A program made the position numbers and the translations under genes. This document shows positions 17,074-26,821 of a stretch of 64,000 nt of DNA, one piece after another (the stretch's first letter is position 1; every line of letters starts with the position of its first letter). Where the stretch lies: the NCBI RefSeq assembly GCF_003205515.1, contig NZ_KZ826484.1, positions 62,001-126,000 of the forward strand. The letters run 5' to 3'. Under the pieces are notes generated by a model. That model saw nothing but the letters and a program-made list of their open reading frames with translations. It was not told where the DNA came from and did no database searches. Source of the DNA: Litorivita pollutaquae. GTDB taxonomy: Bacteria; Pseudomonadota; Alphaproteobacteria; Rhodobacterales; Rhodobacteraceae.

Positions 17074-20035
17074 AGAAGCCGCGCCACGTGTTTTTTACCT
17101 CGCGCCGGGCGTGGATTTTCCGCAAGGCGTGGTCGAGGGGTTGCTCGCACGGTTTGGCGATGGACCGCCCGAAGCCTTGGCGCGAGTGCAGTTGATCGTC
17201 AACACCAAACGCATGGCGCGGCGGATACGTGCCCTGTTTGACGCCGGTCCCGCGCGGTTGCTGCCCCGGATCGAATTGCTCGGCAGCTTAGGGCAAAGCC
17301 TTGAGGTGGCAGATATACCGCCTGCGGTTCCGCCCCTGCGGCGGCGGTTGGAATTAACGCGGCTGATCTCTGAATTACTGGATGCCGATCCCAGCCTTGC
17401 CCCGCGCGCGGCCCTGTTTGATCTGGCTGATAGCCTTGCCGGATTGATGGACGAAATGCAGGGTGAAGGCGTGCCCCCCGAAGTGATTGCCGCATTGGAT
17501 GTCAGCGACCAATCCGGCCATTGGCAGCGCACGCAATCATTCTTGGCCATCGTCGAACGGTATTTCGGCGCCACGGACGAAGCCCCCGATGCGGAGGCAC
17601 GGCAACGTATGGTGATCGAGCGGCTCGCCGCGAGTTGGGCAGAACATCCGCCCACGCATCCCGTCATTCTTGCCGGCTCTACCGGCTCGCGCGGAGCAAC
17701 GCATTTGCTCATGCAAGCGGTTGCAAAACTGCCGCAGGGCGCCGTAATCCTGCCCGGATTTGATGATCACATGCCCGATGCGGTTTGGTCGGTTTTGGAT
17801 GAGGGCGATGCAGATGACCCCGCCGCGCGCGCTCGGAAAATGCCCGCCGAAGACCATCCGCAATTCCGGTTTCGCAAGTTGATGACCGCGCTCGCGATCG
17901 ACCGGAGCCATCTAAAACCGTGGCATGACACCGCCCCGGCGCATCCGGCACGCAATGCAGTGATTTCACTGGCGCTACGTCCCGCGCCGGTCACGGATCA
18001 ATGGCTCGAAGATGGCCCCAAGTTAACCGATATCGACGCGGCGATGGCCGAGGTCACGCTGCTTGAGGCGCCCGATGCGCGCAGCGAAACCTCTGCCATT
18101 GCGATGCGGCTGCGCCTAGCTGCGCAAGAGGGACAGACCGCCGCGCTGATCACACCGGACCGGATGCTGACCCGGCGGGTGACAGCGGCCTTGGATCGGT
18201 GGGGGATCGTGCCTGACGACAGCGCCGGCATGCCATTGCAGCTCAGTCCACCGGGGCGGTTTTTACGCCATGTTGCGGCGCTTTATGAGGCCCGGCCCAG
18301 TGCCGAATCCCTCATGACATTGCTCAAACACCCACTGTGTCACAGTGGCAGCGCCCGCAATCTGCATAACCTTTTGACCCGCGATCTGGAACTTTACATC
18401 CGCCGCAAAGGATGGCCCCACCCCGATTCCGATGGTTTGATGGCGTGGGCGGCCACGCAAAAAGATACGGATGCGGCCCTGCGCTGGGCACAGTGGATTT
18501 GCGAATGGTTATTGCGCGATATACCGATTTCCGATGACCACCTCACGGCGCGGCTTGATCACCACATCACCCGCGCCGAAGCCCTCGCACAGGGACCGGA
18601 GGGCACCGGCAGTGGTGCGCTTTGGGACGAGGCGGCAGGACGCGAGGCCGCCAAGGCCGTCGCGGACCTACGTGCGCAGGCGCCCTATGGTGGATCCATT
18701 GGCGCGCGGGACTACCAAAACCTCTTTGGTGCGATTTTGGCGCGCGGCGAGGTGCGCGCACAAGACGACCCGCATCCTCATATCCTGATTTGGGGCACAC
18801 TTGAGGCCCGAGTGCAGGGTGCGGACTTACTGATTCTTGCCGGATTGAACGAAGGTAGCTGGCCCGAAGCGCCAACACCCGACCCATGGCTCAACCGCAA
18901 AATGCGCCATGATGCCGGTTTGCTTTTACCTGACAGGCGGATCGGCCTGTCGGCGCATGATTTCGAACAGGCCGCTGCCGCGCCAGAGGTGTGGTTCACC
19001 CGCGCCAAACGCTCGGATGACGCCGAAACCATTGCCTCGCGATGGCTCAACCGGTTGACCAACATGCTGGGCGGCCTGCCGCAACAGGGCGGTGTCGCAG
19101 CGCTTGAGGCGATGCGCGCGCGCGGCGCGATCTGGCTGTCGAAAGTCGCGGCATTGGAAAACGTGACGCCTGTGCCACCTGCGCTGCGGCCCTCGCCCAA
19201 ACCGCCCGCCGCTGCCCGGCCCCGCACCCTATCTGTCACGGAAATCCGTCATTTGGTGCGCGATCCCTATGCGATCTACGCCAAACATGTGTTGGGATTG
19301 CGCCCGCTCAACCCGTTAATGCGCGCGCCCGATGCGATGATGCGCGGCACGGTGATCCACGACGTATTCGAACAGTTCGTCAAAGAAAGCCGCGATGATG
19401 AAACGCTGCGCACACGCGCGCGGTTGCTGGACATCGCACGTGAGGTTCTGCTGCGTGATGTGCCATGGGGTGAGACACGCGTGGTCTGGCAATCGCGCAT
19501 TGCCCGTGTGGCCGATTGGTTCTTGCAAACCGAAGCCGCGCGGCGTGCTCTTGCGCGGCCTGCCGGATTTGAAATCAGTGGCCAAGCAATGATTGCGCCG
19601 CTTGGATTCACCCTGCGCGGCAAGGCCGACCGGATTGATTTGGATCCACGGGGCGCGGCGCATATTTATGACTATAAGACCGGCAGCCCACCCAGCAAAG
19701 CCCAACAGAAACAATATGATAAACAACTTCTGTTAGAGGCCGCCATGGTCGAGCGCGGTGCATTCAAGGATCTTCAGCCCAAACATGTCGCGCGCGCGGT
19801 TTATATCGGATTGGGGGCAACGCCCTCAGAGGTCGAAGCGCCGCTGGACGAAACATCGGCCGCACAGATATGGGCCGAATTCGAAGAGTTGATTGCCAGC
19901 TACCTCGATGAGAACCAAGGTTTCACCGCCCGCAGCGCGATGCCAAAAACCGATGACGTCAGCGATTATGATCTGCTGTCGCGGTTTGGAGAATGGGATA
20001 TCACTCAATCCCCTGACGGGCGAAAGGTGCCGTGA
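17066..20035 (+). CDS. addB: AddB, double-strand break repair helicase-nuclease subunit
   Basis: 989-residue alphaproteobacterial AddB, partner of AddA in the ATP-driven exonuclease that resects double-strand ends and loads RecA. The N-terminal part is a degenerate helicase core (VILAGSTGSRGATHLLMQAV near 200, LNEGSWPEAP near 595). The C-terminal PDDEXK nuclease is seen as KADRIDLDPRGAAHIYDYKTGSPP near 855-880, with the E/QxxxY-like KQYDKQLLLEA downstream. It begins inside the murU end and overlaps the addA start (GTGATG). No iron-sulfur Cys set is evident, which is usual for this clade. Confidence 0.93.
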   Translation: MFEEAAPRVFYLAPGVDFPQGVVEGLLARFGDGPPEALARVQLIVNTKRMARRIRALFDAGPARLLPRIELLGSLGQSLEVADIPPAVPPLRRRLELTRLISELLDADPSLAPRAALFDLADSLAGLMDEMQGEGVPPEVIAALDVSDQSGHWQRTQSFLAIVERYFGATDEAPDAEARQRMVIERLAASWAEHPPTHPVILAGSTGSRGATHLLMQAVAKLPQGAVILPGFDDHMPDAVWSVLDEGDADDPAARARKMPAEDHPQFRFRKLMTALAIDRSHLKPWHDTAPAHPARNAVISLALRPAPVTDQWLEDGPKLTDIDAAMAEVTLLEAPDARSETSAIAMRLRLAAQEGQTAALITPDRMLTRRVTAALDRWGIVPDDSAGMPLQLSPPGRFLRHVAALYEARPSAESLMTLLKHPLCHSGSARNLHNLLTRDLELYIRRKGWPHPDSDGLMAWAATQKDTDAALRWAQWICEWLLRDIPISDDHLTARLDHHITRAEALAQGPEGTGSGALWDEAAGREAAKAVADLRAQAPYGGSIGARDYQNLFGAILARGEVRAQDDPHPHILIWGTLEARVQGADLLILAGLNEGSWPEAPTPDPWLNRKMRHDAGLLLPDRRIGLSAHDFEQAAAAPEVWFTRAKRSDDAETIASRWLNRLTNMLGGLPQQGGVAALEAMRARGAIWLSKVAALENVTPVPPALRPSPKPPAAARPRTLSVTEIRHLVRDPYAIYAKHVLGLRPLNPLMRAPDAMMRGTVIHDVFEQFVKESRDDETLRTRARLLDIAREVLLRDVPWGETRVVWQSRIARVADWFLQTEAARRALARPAGFEISGQAMIAPLGFTLRGKADRIDLDPRGAAHIYDYKTGSPPSKAQQKQYDKQLLLEAAMVERGAFKDLQPKHVARAVYIGLGATPSEVEAPLDETSAAQIWAEFEELIASYLDENQGFTARSAMPKTDDVSDYDLLSRFGEWDITQSPDGRKVP

Positions 20036-23000
20036 TGCAACGCGATGATGCAACCTTGCGACAGATCGAGGCCGCGCGCCCCAACGCCTCGACATGGCTT
20101 TCGGCCAATGCCGGATCGGGCAAAACACGGGTGCTGACCGACCGCGTGGCGCGGTTGCTGCTCGAACATGTGGAGCCGCAACACATCCTGTGCCTGACTT
20201 ATACCAAAGCGGCGGCGAGCGAGATGCAAAACCGATTGTTCAAACGCTTGGGCGATTGGGCGATGTTGGCGGATGATGATCTGCGTGCGGCTCTGGATGA
20301 TTTGGGGGTCACCGGACCACGTGACGACGCCGCTTTGCGTGCGGCACGGCGATTGTTCGCCCGCGCCATCGAAGCCCCCGGCGGTTTGAAAATTCAAACG
20401 ATCCATTCATTCTGTGCCGCTCTTTTGCGGCGGTTTCCTCTCGAAGCGCAGGTCAGCCCGCAATTCACCGAGATGGATGATCTGAGCATTACCATCTTGC
20501 AAAAGGATATTTTGGAAGAGATCGCTTCGGGCCCCGAGGCGGAGGTTTTCGAGGCGTTGGCGTTGCAATTCACCAGCGACGAGATGGACAAATTAACCGG
20601 AGATATCGTCCGGCACCGCGATGCATTTGCCGCACCGATGACGCACGCCGAAGCGCATGCGTTGCTTGGCTTGCCCGATGATGCAAACTTTGAGACACTG
20701 AGGGCGCAAGTGTTCTTGGGCGGGGAGGCGCAGATGCTGGCGCGGCTGGCCGAGGTTTGCGCCACGGGCAGCAAAACCGATATGGCGTTGGCGCAAAAAC
20801 TCCGCGCGCTCACATCGCTCGACCTGAATGCGCTGCCCGCGCTTGAAGAGTGCTTTCTCACAAAAGCCGATGCCAAAGCCCCTTACACAGCGAAGCTGGG
20901 AAAAATCCCGACCAAGCCCACGCAAAAACACATTCCCGATCTGTTGGACGCGCTAGACGGTTTCATGTTGCGGATCGAGGCCGCGCGGCAAACACGGCTT
21001 GGCTTGATGGCCGCCGCGCAAACCCTCGTGCTCAACCGGTTCGCGCAGGTTTTTTTGCCACGTTATGAGCGCGCCAAGCAATTGCGCGGATGGCTCGATT
21101 TTGATGATCTGATCGTCAAGGCACGGGATTTGTTGATTGATCCGCGCGTAGCAGAATGGGTGCTCTACCGGCTTGATGGCGGTATCGACCATATTCTTGT
21201 GGACGAAGCGCAAGATACCAGCCCAATCCAATGGCAGGTGATCGAGCGGTTGGCACAGGAGTTTACCGCTGGCATCGGTTCGCGGGCGGACATTCCGCGC
21301 ACGATTTTTGTCGTTGGCGACCGCAAACAATCGATCTACTCGTTTCAAGGTGCCGATCCGCGCGAATTTGACCGGATGCAGGCTGAATTTGCCGATCGTC
21401 TCGACGCGACCAACACGCCACTAAACACCCTTGAACTGGAATATTCTTTCCGGTCGTCTCGTGCAATTTTGGATGTTGTCGATGCCGCCTTTGAAGGGCA
21501 CGGCGCGGCGGGTTTTACATCGGAGAATCCGCACCGTGCCTTTAAGGACGCAATGCCAGGGCGGGTGGATTTATGGCCGTTGGTGGAGCCCGCGCCGAAA
21601 GAAGAAGAAGGCGATTGGCATCGCCCCGTCGACCAGCTTGGCCAAAGCCACCATACGGTGATCCTTGCCCGCCGAATTGCCGCAGAGATCAGCCGCATGT
21701 TGGATCAGAAGACACCGATTCCCATGGAACAGGGTCGAAATGGTACCTATGCCATGCGCCCTGTGCGCGCTGGTGATTTCCTCATTCTAGTACAAAGTCG
21801 CGGTGCACTTTTCGAAGCGATCATCCGCGAATGCAAGGCGCTGTCCTTGCCGATGGCGGGGGCGGACCGGCTTAAGGTCGGGGGTGAAATGGCAGTGCGT
21901 GACCTTAAGGCGCTCCTGTCGTTTTTGGCATTGCCCGAGGATGATCTGTCGCTGGCAACCGTGTTGAAATCCCCGCTTGGTGGGTGGGATGAGGCCGCGC
22001 TGTTTGATCTGGCACAGGGGCGCGGCAAGGGGCCGCTATGGCCGATATTGCGCGGACAGGACAAGGCGCACCCCCAATTGCTCGCCATGTTACGTGACCT
22101 AAGCGCACGCACTGATTTTTTACGTCCCTACGATTTGTTGGAACGGATTTTGACCCGCTGGGACGGTCGCAAAAAGCTTTTGGCGCGTTTGGGTGACGAG
22201 GCCCAGGATGGCATCGACGCCTTGCTCAGCCAAGCGCTGGCTTACGAACGCAGCGCGGTGCCCAGCCTGACCGGATTTTTGACATGGATGGAGAGTGACA
22301 ACCTTGAAATCAAACGCCAGATGGAAAGTGCCGGCGACCGTATTCGCGTAATGACCGTGCATGGATCGAAGGGACTGGAAGCCCCAATCGTCATCCTGCC
22401 CGAGACAATCAAAAAAGACCGCGCGATTGATGCCAAAGTGTTCGAAACCGGTGGCCGCGCCGTGTGGTCACCGGCAGTATCTGCGGCACCTGACGCGATT
22501 TTGGCACTGCGCACCGACTTGACGGAGGCGCAACAGGCCGAGAAGGAGCGCTTGCTGTATGTTGCGATGACGCGCGCGGAAAAATGGTTGATCGTCGCGG
22601 GTGCGGGCGCCATGCAGGCACAGAATGCCAAATGGTACGTGATGGCCGAAGGTGCGCTCAAAGCCTGCGACGCCGCCGAGCACGATTTTGGTTTTGGCGT
22701 TGGATTGCGTTTGGAATACGGCGATTGGGCGGGAACAGAGACTTTTTCAGAGGCGGCGTCCATCCCGAGCCCGTCCATCACACTGCCAGCATTTTTCGCC
22801 GAAGCGGCCGCGAGGCCATTGCCGCTTCCCACGACGTTGAGCCCCTCGGATTTGGGAGGGGCAAAAGCATTGCCAAGTGAAGACGGTTTGGATGAAGAAG
22901 CCGCCAAACGGCGCGGGCGGCAGGTTCATACATTGCTCGAACATCTTCCGTCCCTTCCTCGCAACGATTGGCCGGTAAAGGCGCACAGGCTGCTCAATGC

Positions 23001-23418
23001 CGGGGGGGAAAGCGTCACCGAGGCCGAGGCAACGCCTCTATTGGAAGAAGCGTGCCGCGTGTTGGATGCACCGCGTCTCGCGCCGGTTTTCGCCGCCACG
23101 ACCCTTGCCGAAGTTCCGGTCACCGCCGTTCTACCCGCACTCGGCGGACAGAGGATCCACGGGGTAATCGACCGATTGATCGTGTCGCCCGACCGGGTGA
23201 TGGCAGTGGATTTCAAGACCAACATCGCCGTCCCACAGGACCCCGCGCAATGCCCCGAAGGATTGCTGCGCCAAATGGGCGCCTATCAAGCTGCGTTGGC
23301 GCAGATTTACCCGGACCGCGAGATTGTGACCGCGCTTTTATGGACGCGGAGCGCCGAATTGATGATCCTACCACATGATATTGTGATCAATGCCCTGACA
23401 CGCACCCAGATATCTTGA
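20032..23418 (+). CDS. addA: AddA, helicase-nuclease subunit
   Basis: 1128-residue UvrD-family helicase with C-terminal RecB-type nuclease. Walker A is SANAGSGKTRVLTDRVARLL near 24-43 and motif Ia/Ib is LTYTKAAASEM. The Walker B region is HILVDEAQDTSPIQWQVIERL near 387; motif III is VVGDRKQSIYSFQGADP. Motif V is VMTVHGSKGLEAPIVILPE near 770, motif VI LLYVAMTRAEKWL, and the nuclease active site is VMAVDFKTNIAVP near 1060 followed by QMGAYQAAL. The start is GTG 20032 or ATG 20035; the two cannot be told apart. With AddB it forms the alphaproteobacterial substitute for RecBCD. Confidence 0.95.
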   Translation: MMQRDDATLRQIEAARPNASTWLSANAGSGKTRVLTDRVARLLLEHVEPQHILCLTYTKAAASEMQNRLFKRLGDWAMLADDDLRAALDDLGVTGPRDDAALRAARRLFARAIEAPGGLKIQTIHSFCAALLRRFPLEAQVSPQFTEMDDLSITILQKDILEEIASGPEAEVFEALALQFTSDEMDKLTGDIVRHRDAFAAPMTHAEAHALLGLPDDANFETLRAQVFLGGEAQMLARLAEVCATGSKTDMALAQKLRALTSLDLNALPALEECFLTKADAKAPYTAKLGKIPTKPTQKHIPDLLDALDGFMLRIEAARQTRLGLMAAAQTLVLNRFAQVFLPRYERAKQLRGWLDFDDLIVKARDLLIDPRVAEWVLYRLDGGIDHILVDEAQDTSPIQWQVIERLAQEFTAGIGSRADIPRTIFVVGDRKQSIYSFQGADPREFDRMQAEFADRLDATNTPLNTLELEYSFRSSRAILDVVDAAFEGHGAAGFTSENPHRAFKDAMPGRVDLWPLVEPAPKEEEGDWHRPVDQLGQSHHTVILARRIAAEISRMLDQKTPIPMEQGRNGTYAMRPVRAGDFLILVQSRGALFEAIIRECKALSLPMAGADRLKVGGEMAVRDLKALLSFLALPEDDLSLATVLKSPLGGWDEAALFDLAQGRGKGPLWPILRGQDKAHPQLLAMLRDLSARTDFLRPYDLLERILTRWDGRKKLLARLGDEAQDGIDALLSQALAYERSAVPSLTGFLTWMESDNLEIKRQMESAGDRIRVMTVHGSKGLEAPIVILPETIKKDRAIDAKVFETGGRAVWSPAVSAAPDAILALRTDLTEAQQAEKERLLYVAMTRAEKWLIVAGAGAMQAQNAKWYVMAEGALKACDAAEHDFGFGVGLRLEYGDWAGTETFSEAASIPSPSITLPAFFAEAAARPLPLPTTLSPSDLGGAKALPSEDGLDEEAAKRRGRQVHTLLEHLPSLPRNDWPVKAHRLLNAGGESVTEAEATPLLEEACRVLDAPRLAPVFAATTLAEVPVTAVLPALGGQRIHGVIDRLIVSPDRVMAVDFKTNIAVPQDPAQCPEGLLRQMGAYQAALAQIYPDREIVTALLWTRSAELMILPHDIVINALTRTQIS

Positions 23419-23478
23419 CGTTGCCCTCTGTGGTTCTTAGGTTCACAGCCAAGTTCCCAGCTTTCAGGAGATGCTGCT

Positions 23479-23799
23479 ATGGCCACCGTTGCCGTTACCG
23501 ATGATACCTTTGACGCCGAAGTGCGCCAATCCGATCTGCCCGTTGTGGTGGACTTTTGGGCCGAGTGGTGCGGCCCGTGCAAACAAATCGGTCCTGCGCT
23601 CGAAGAGCTGTCGGCCGAGATGGAAGGCAAAGTGAAGATCGTCAAAGTCGACGTGGACAGCAACCCGAACGCGCCGTCGCAAATGGGCGTTCGCGGCATT
23701 CCGGCGCTGTTTATCTTTAAAAACGGCGAGGTTGTCTCCAACCGCGCAGGCGCGGCGCCCAAAGCCACGCTGCAAAGCTGGATCGAAGACGCTATCTAA
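23479..23799 (+). CDS. trxA: Thioredoxin
   Basis: 106-residue classic cytosolic thioredoxin with active-site [13 protein letters not shown] (Cys32 and Cys35 region) and the cis-proline loop [14 protein letters not shown]. It serves as disulfide reductant for ribonucleotide reductase, methionine sulfoxide reductases and others. Start 23479 follows CAGGAG. It lies 60 bp after addA, the conserved position in Rhodobacterales, and is closed by a strong hairpin terminator. Confidence 0.96.
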   Translation: MATVAVTDDTFDAEVRQSDLPVVVDFWAEWCGPCKQIGPALEELSAEMEGKVKIVKVDVDSNPNAPSQMGVRGIPALFIFKNGEVVSNRAGAAPKATLQSWIEDAI

Positions 23800-23825
23800 G
23801 CCCGAACAACATCTAAAGTGACACG

Positions 23826-23853
23826 AAAGAGGCGCCAACGGGCGCCTCTTTTG
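23826..23853 (+). terminator. Bidirectional terminator after trxA
   Basis: AAGAGGCGCC (23827-23836), loop AACG, GGCGCCTCTT (23841-23850) with T run, and A run on the other side. It serves trxA and probably the convergent gene ending at 23873. Confidence 0.88.
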
Positions 23854-23872
23854 CGTTTGGACGTCGCGAACG

Positions 23873-24784
23873 TCAGACCGGCCAACCGTGCCGGCGCAGC
23901 GTCGTTTGGATTTTATCCGATGCGGTATCAAGGCTGGCGTTGATCGACATCTTTTGCAAAAACCACCACACATAGGCCGCATGAGCGATCGAAACATCCG
24001 GCGCGCGGGATATGGCATCGGCAACGCCAAGAGCCGGCACATTCAAAGACCCGTGATGAAAATCGATCTGCGCGAAAAGAACGCTGTTTTTCTTGAAGAA
24101 ATGCGCTGCAAAAGCGACCGAAGAATTTTCACACACCACATAGTCACAGCCCGCAAGCAAGACCTCCATATCACCCATACGCACCGACAGGCGCGGATGC
24201 GCATCCGCCAGCACTTCGAGCGCCCCCAGTTCTGCGGCGCTATATGTTTCTTTGGGATGAAGCCCGGCGATCACCGAGCGATTTGGATCATGTTCCAATA
24301 CCGCCTCGATCATGTCGATGGGCGATGCAGTTTGAAAGCTCCGACGCTCCAAAATCCGGCCCTGGAGCGGGATATAAACAAACCCATCGTGGGTGATATC
24401 TGGCGCTCCGAACAGGCGTTTTCGCCAGCGGCGGTAGAAACTTCCGGCCTCCTCTGACGGCACCTGCGCGGGATCAAACTCGGCTTGCGCCACACGCCAT
24501 TCCCACCGCTTTGCGCTCGTCTCGATATGCCAGAACGGATAATAAAGATTGCGACGAATGGTCAGGGCACGGGTGTGAAATGGATCATCCATATGAAACA
24601 GGGCATAGCCATCAAAGCGGGCCGAAGCGAGACGGTTTTCGAGACTGTTCTGGCGGAAAACGCTGCGCAGCCCTGCCTCTTCGAGCACCGAGACGAGTTT
24701 GGCCAAGAACGGGTGTTCGCCCGCTTCGGCGCTGGCACGCATCTCGTCATCAAGGAAAAACTGAACAGTTTGGCTCTCATACAT
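23873..24784 (-). CDS. Conserved hypothetical protein, capsule-export/glycosyltransferase-like
   Basis: 303-residue soluble protein without signal peptide or membrane helix; I do not recognise a named family with certainty. The C-terminal half has the pattern [39 protein letters not shown] and [13 protein letters not shown]. It resembles the C-terminal nucleotide-sugar-binding half of GT-B folds and of capsular polysaccharide proteins (a protected Ser/Asn 'ENSS' loop after a beta strand). The first half mentions an aromatic-rich [18 protein letters not shown]. It runs convergently to trxA and divergently from hslV with a 111-bp gap. The function is unknown; a role in surface polysaccharide is a guess. 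Confidence 0.6.
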   Translation of the reverse strand: MYESQTVQFFLDDEMRASAEAGEHPFLAKLVSVLEEAGLRSVFRQNSLENRLASARFDGYALFHMDDPFHTRALTIRRNLYYPFWHIETSAKRWEWRVAQAEFDPAQVPSEEAGSFYRRWRKRLFGAPDITHDGFVYIPLQGRILERRSFQTASPIDMIEAVLEHDPNRSVIAGLHPKETYSAAELGALEVLADAHPRLSVRMGDMEVLLAGCDYVVCENSSVAFAAHFFKKNSVLFAQIDFHHGSLNVPALGVADAISRAPDVSIAHAAYVWWFLQKMSINASLDTASDKIQTTLRRHGWPV

Positions 24785-24842
24785 ATGGGCAGGCTATCGC
24801 GGCGACAGAGTGCGGGCAAGGGCCGGCTCTGGCACCCGCACC

Positions 24843-24873
24843 CTTGTGCCGGACAGGGCAAGGCTCCATATAT
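24843..24873 (+). promoter_or_regulatory. Possible heat-shock (RpoH) promoter of hslVU
   Basis: CTTG (24843-24846) and CATATAT (24867-24873) are separated by 20 bases, about 25 bases before the hslV start. This resembles the alphaproteobacterial sigma-32 pattern CTTG-N17/19-CYTATNT, with the spacer slightly long. Confidence 0.4.
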
Positions 24874-24895
24874 TGCCACAACACAGGAGGCAGTC

Positions 24896-25453
24896 ATGGC
24901 AGACAATCAATTCCCCGGTTGGCACGGCACAACAATTATCGGCGTCAAAAAAGGCGGCAAGGTGACGATTGCTGGCGACGGGCAGGTCTCGCTCGGCCAA
25001 ACCGTGATCAAAGGCACCGCACGCAAGGTGCGCCGGCTTAGCCCTGGCGGCTATGACGTGGTGGCCGGATTTGCCGGATCAACGGCGGATGCTTTCACGT
25101 TACTCGAACGGCTAGAGGCCAAATTGGAAGCCACGCCGGGACAATTGGCGCGCGCCTCTGTCGAATTGGCCAAGGACTGGCGCACGGATAAGTATCTGCA
25201 AAAACTCGAAGCGATGCTCATCGTCACGGATGGCGACGAGTTGCTGGTCATCACCGGCGCCGGCGATGTTTTGACCCCCGAACACGACGTCACAGCCATC
25301 GGATCGGGCGGCAATTTCGCCCTCGCCGCCGCGCGCGGTATGATGGACAGCGACAAAAACGCCGAAGAAATCGCCCGCGCGGCCATGGCGATTGCCGCTG
25401 ATATCTGTGTCTATACCAACGGAAAATTGACCGTAGAAAGCATTTCGAAATGA
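24896..25453 (+). CDS. hslV: ATP-dependent protease peptidase subunit HslV
   Basis: Proteasome-like threonine peptidase, degrades unfolded and heat-damaged proteins as a double hexamer capped by HslU. 185 residues. A short propeptide [11 protein letters not shown] precedes the catalytic Thr12 ([23 protein letters not shown]), so it must be processed; enteric HslV only loses Met. [10 protein letters not shown] and the conserved [12 protein letters not shown] follow. The ATG at 24896 has AGGAGG 8 bases upstream; the frame stays open for 137 more codons upstream, but these overlap the divergent gene and its promoter. It overlaps hslU by four bases. Confidence 0.95.
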   Translation: MADNQFPGWHGTTIIGVKKGGKVTIAGDGQVSLGQTVIKGTARKVRRLSPGGYDVVAGFAGSTADAFTLLERLEAKLEATPGQLARASVELAKDWRTDKYLQKLEAMLIVTDGDELLVITGAGDVLTPEHDVTAIGSGGNFALAAARGMMDSDKNAEEIARAAMAIAADICVYTNGKLTVESISK

Positions 25454-26760
25454 CTGATCTGACCCCCCGCGAGATTGTCTCAGAACTCGACCGTTTTGTA
25501 ATTGGACAGGCCGATGCCAAACGCGCCGTGGCCGTGGCCCTACGCAACCGATGGCGGCGGCAACAATTGGCCGATGACCTGCGCGACGAGGTATATCCCA
25601 AGAACATCCTGATGATCGGACCAACAGGTGTTGGTAAAACTGAAATCTCTCGCCGTCTGGCCCGCCTTGCGCGTGCGCCCTTCATCAAGGTCGAGGCAAC
25701 AAAATTCACCGAAGTCGGATATGTCGGCCGCGATGTCGAACAAATCATCCGCGATCTGGTGGACAGCGCCATTGCCATGACGCGCGAACAGATGCGCGAG
25801 GATGTCAAAGCCCGCGCCCACGCCGCCGCCGAAGAGCGCGTGATCGAAGCAATCGCCGGCACCGACGCCCGCGAAACCACCCGTGAGATGTTCCGCAAGA
25901 AACTCAAATCCGGCGAATTGGACGACACAGAAATCGAAATCGAAGTCGCAGATAACGGCGGATCAGGCATGCCAATGTTCGACATTCCCGGTCAACCGGG
26001 CGGGCAGATGGGCATGATGAACCTTGGCGATATGTTCGGCAAAGCCTTTGGCGGAAAGATGACCAAACGCAAGGTTACCGTATTGGACAGCTATGCCTTG
26101 CTGATCGGAGAAGAGGCCGACAAATTGCTCGACGATGAAAGCGTCAACCGCGCGGCTTTGACCGCTGTTGAGCAAAGCGGCATCGTGTTCTTGGACGAGA
26201 TCGACAAAGTTTGCGCCCGTTCCGACGCGCGCGGCGGCGATGTCAGCCGTGAAGGCGTGCAACGCGATTTATTGCCTTTGATCGAGGGCACAACGGTTTC
26301 GACCAAATTCGGGCCGGTGAAAACCGACCATATCCTGTTCATCGCTTCGGGTGCGTTCCACATCGCCAAGCCCTCGGATTTGCTGCCGGAACTGCAGGGT
26401 CGTTTGCCGATCCGTGTCGAATTGCGCGCGCTGACCGAAGAAGATTTCGTGCGCATTCTGACCGAAACCGACAATGCGTTGACCCGCCAATACACCGCGC
26501 TGATGGCAACCGAAGAGGTCACCGTGACCTTCACCGAGGACGGCATTGCCGCACTGGCGCGGATCGCGGCGGATGTGAACCAATCGGTCGAAAACATCGG
26601 CGCGCGCCGGCTTTATACCGTGCTCGAACGGGTGTTCGAGGAGCTGTCCTTTTCTGCCCCTGATCGCGGCGGCGAGGACATCACCGTGGATGCAAAATTT
26701 GTCGAGGAAAACCTCGGCAGCCTGACAAAGTCAGCCGATGTGAGCCGCTATATGCTCTAA
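25450..26760 (+). CDS. hslU: HslU, ATPase subunit of HslUV protease
   Basis: AAA+ unfoldase that feeds substrates to HslV. 436 residues: N-terminal box [21 protein letters not shown], Walker [19 protein letters not shown] at about 57-74, and the pore-loop/Glu motif [17 protein letters not shown]. An intermediate (I) domain around 105-235 is rich in charged residues and contains a Gly/Met-rich stretch [17 protein letters not shown]. Walker B is [11 protein letters not shown] near 242 and the sensor region [17 protein letters not shown] near 380. It ends SADVSRYML, the tail that inserts into HslV. Start ATGA overlap with hslV. Confidence 0.96.
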   Translation: MTDLTPREIVSELDRFVIGQADAKRAVAVALRNRWRRQQLADDLRDEVYPKNILMIGPTGVGKTEISRRLARLARAPFIKVEATKFTEVGYVGRDVEQIIRDLVDSAIAMTREQMREDVKARAHAAAEERVIEAIAGTDARETTREMFRKKLKSGELDDTEIEIEVADNGGSGMPMFDIPGQPGGQMGMMNLGDMFGKAFGGKMTKRKVTVLDSYALLIGEEADKLLDDESVNRAALTAVEQSGIVFLDEIDKVCARSDARGGDVSREGVQRDLLPLIEGTTVSTKFGPVKTDHILFIASGAFHIAKPSDLLPELQGRLPIRVELRALTEEDFVRILTETDNALTRQYTALMATEEVTVTFTEDGIAALARIAADVNQSVENIGARRLYTVLERVFEELSFSAPDRGGEDITVDAKFVEENLGSLTKSADVSRYML

Positions 26761-26821
26761 AACCTCTGGTCAACGCGCGGCGACATGGTACATGTTAGCA
26801 GCGGTTCACTTGGGAGCGACC

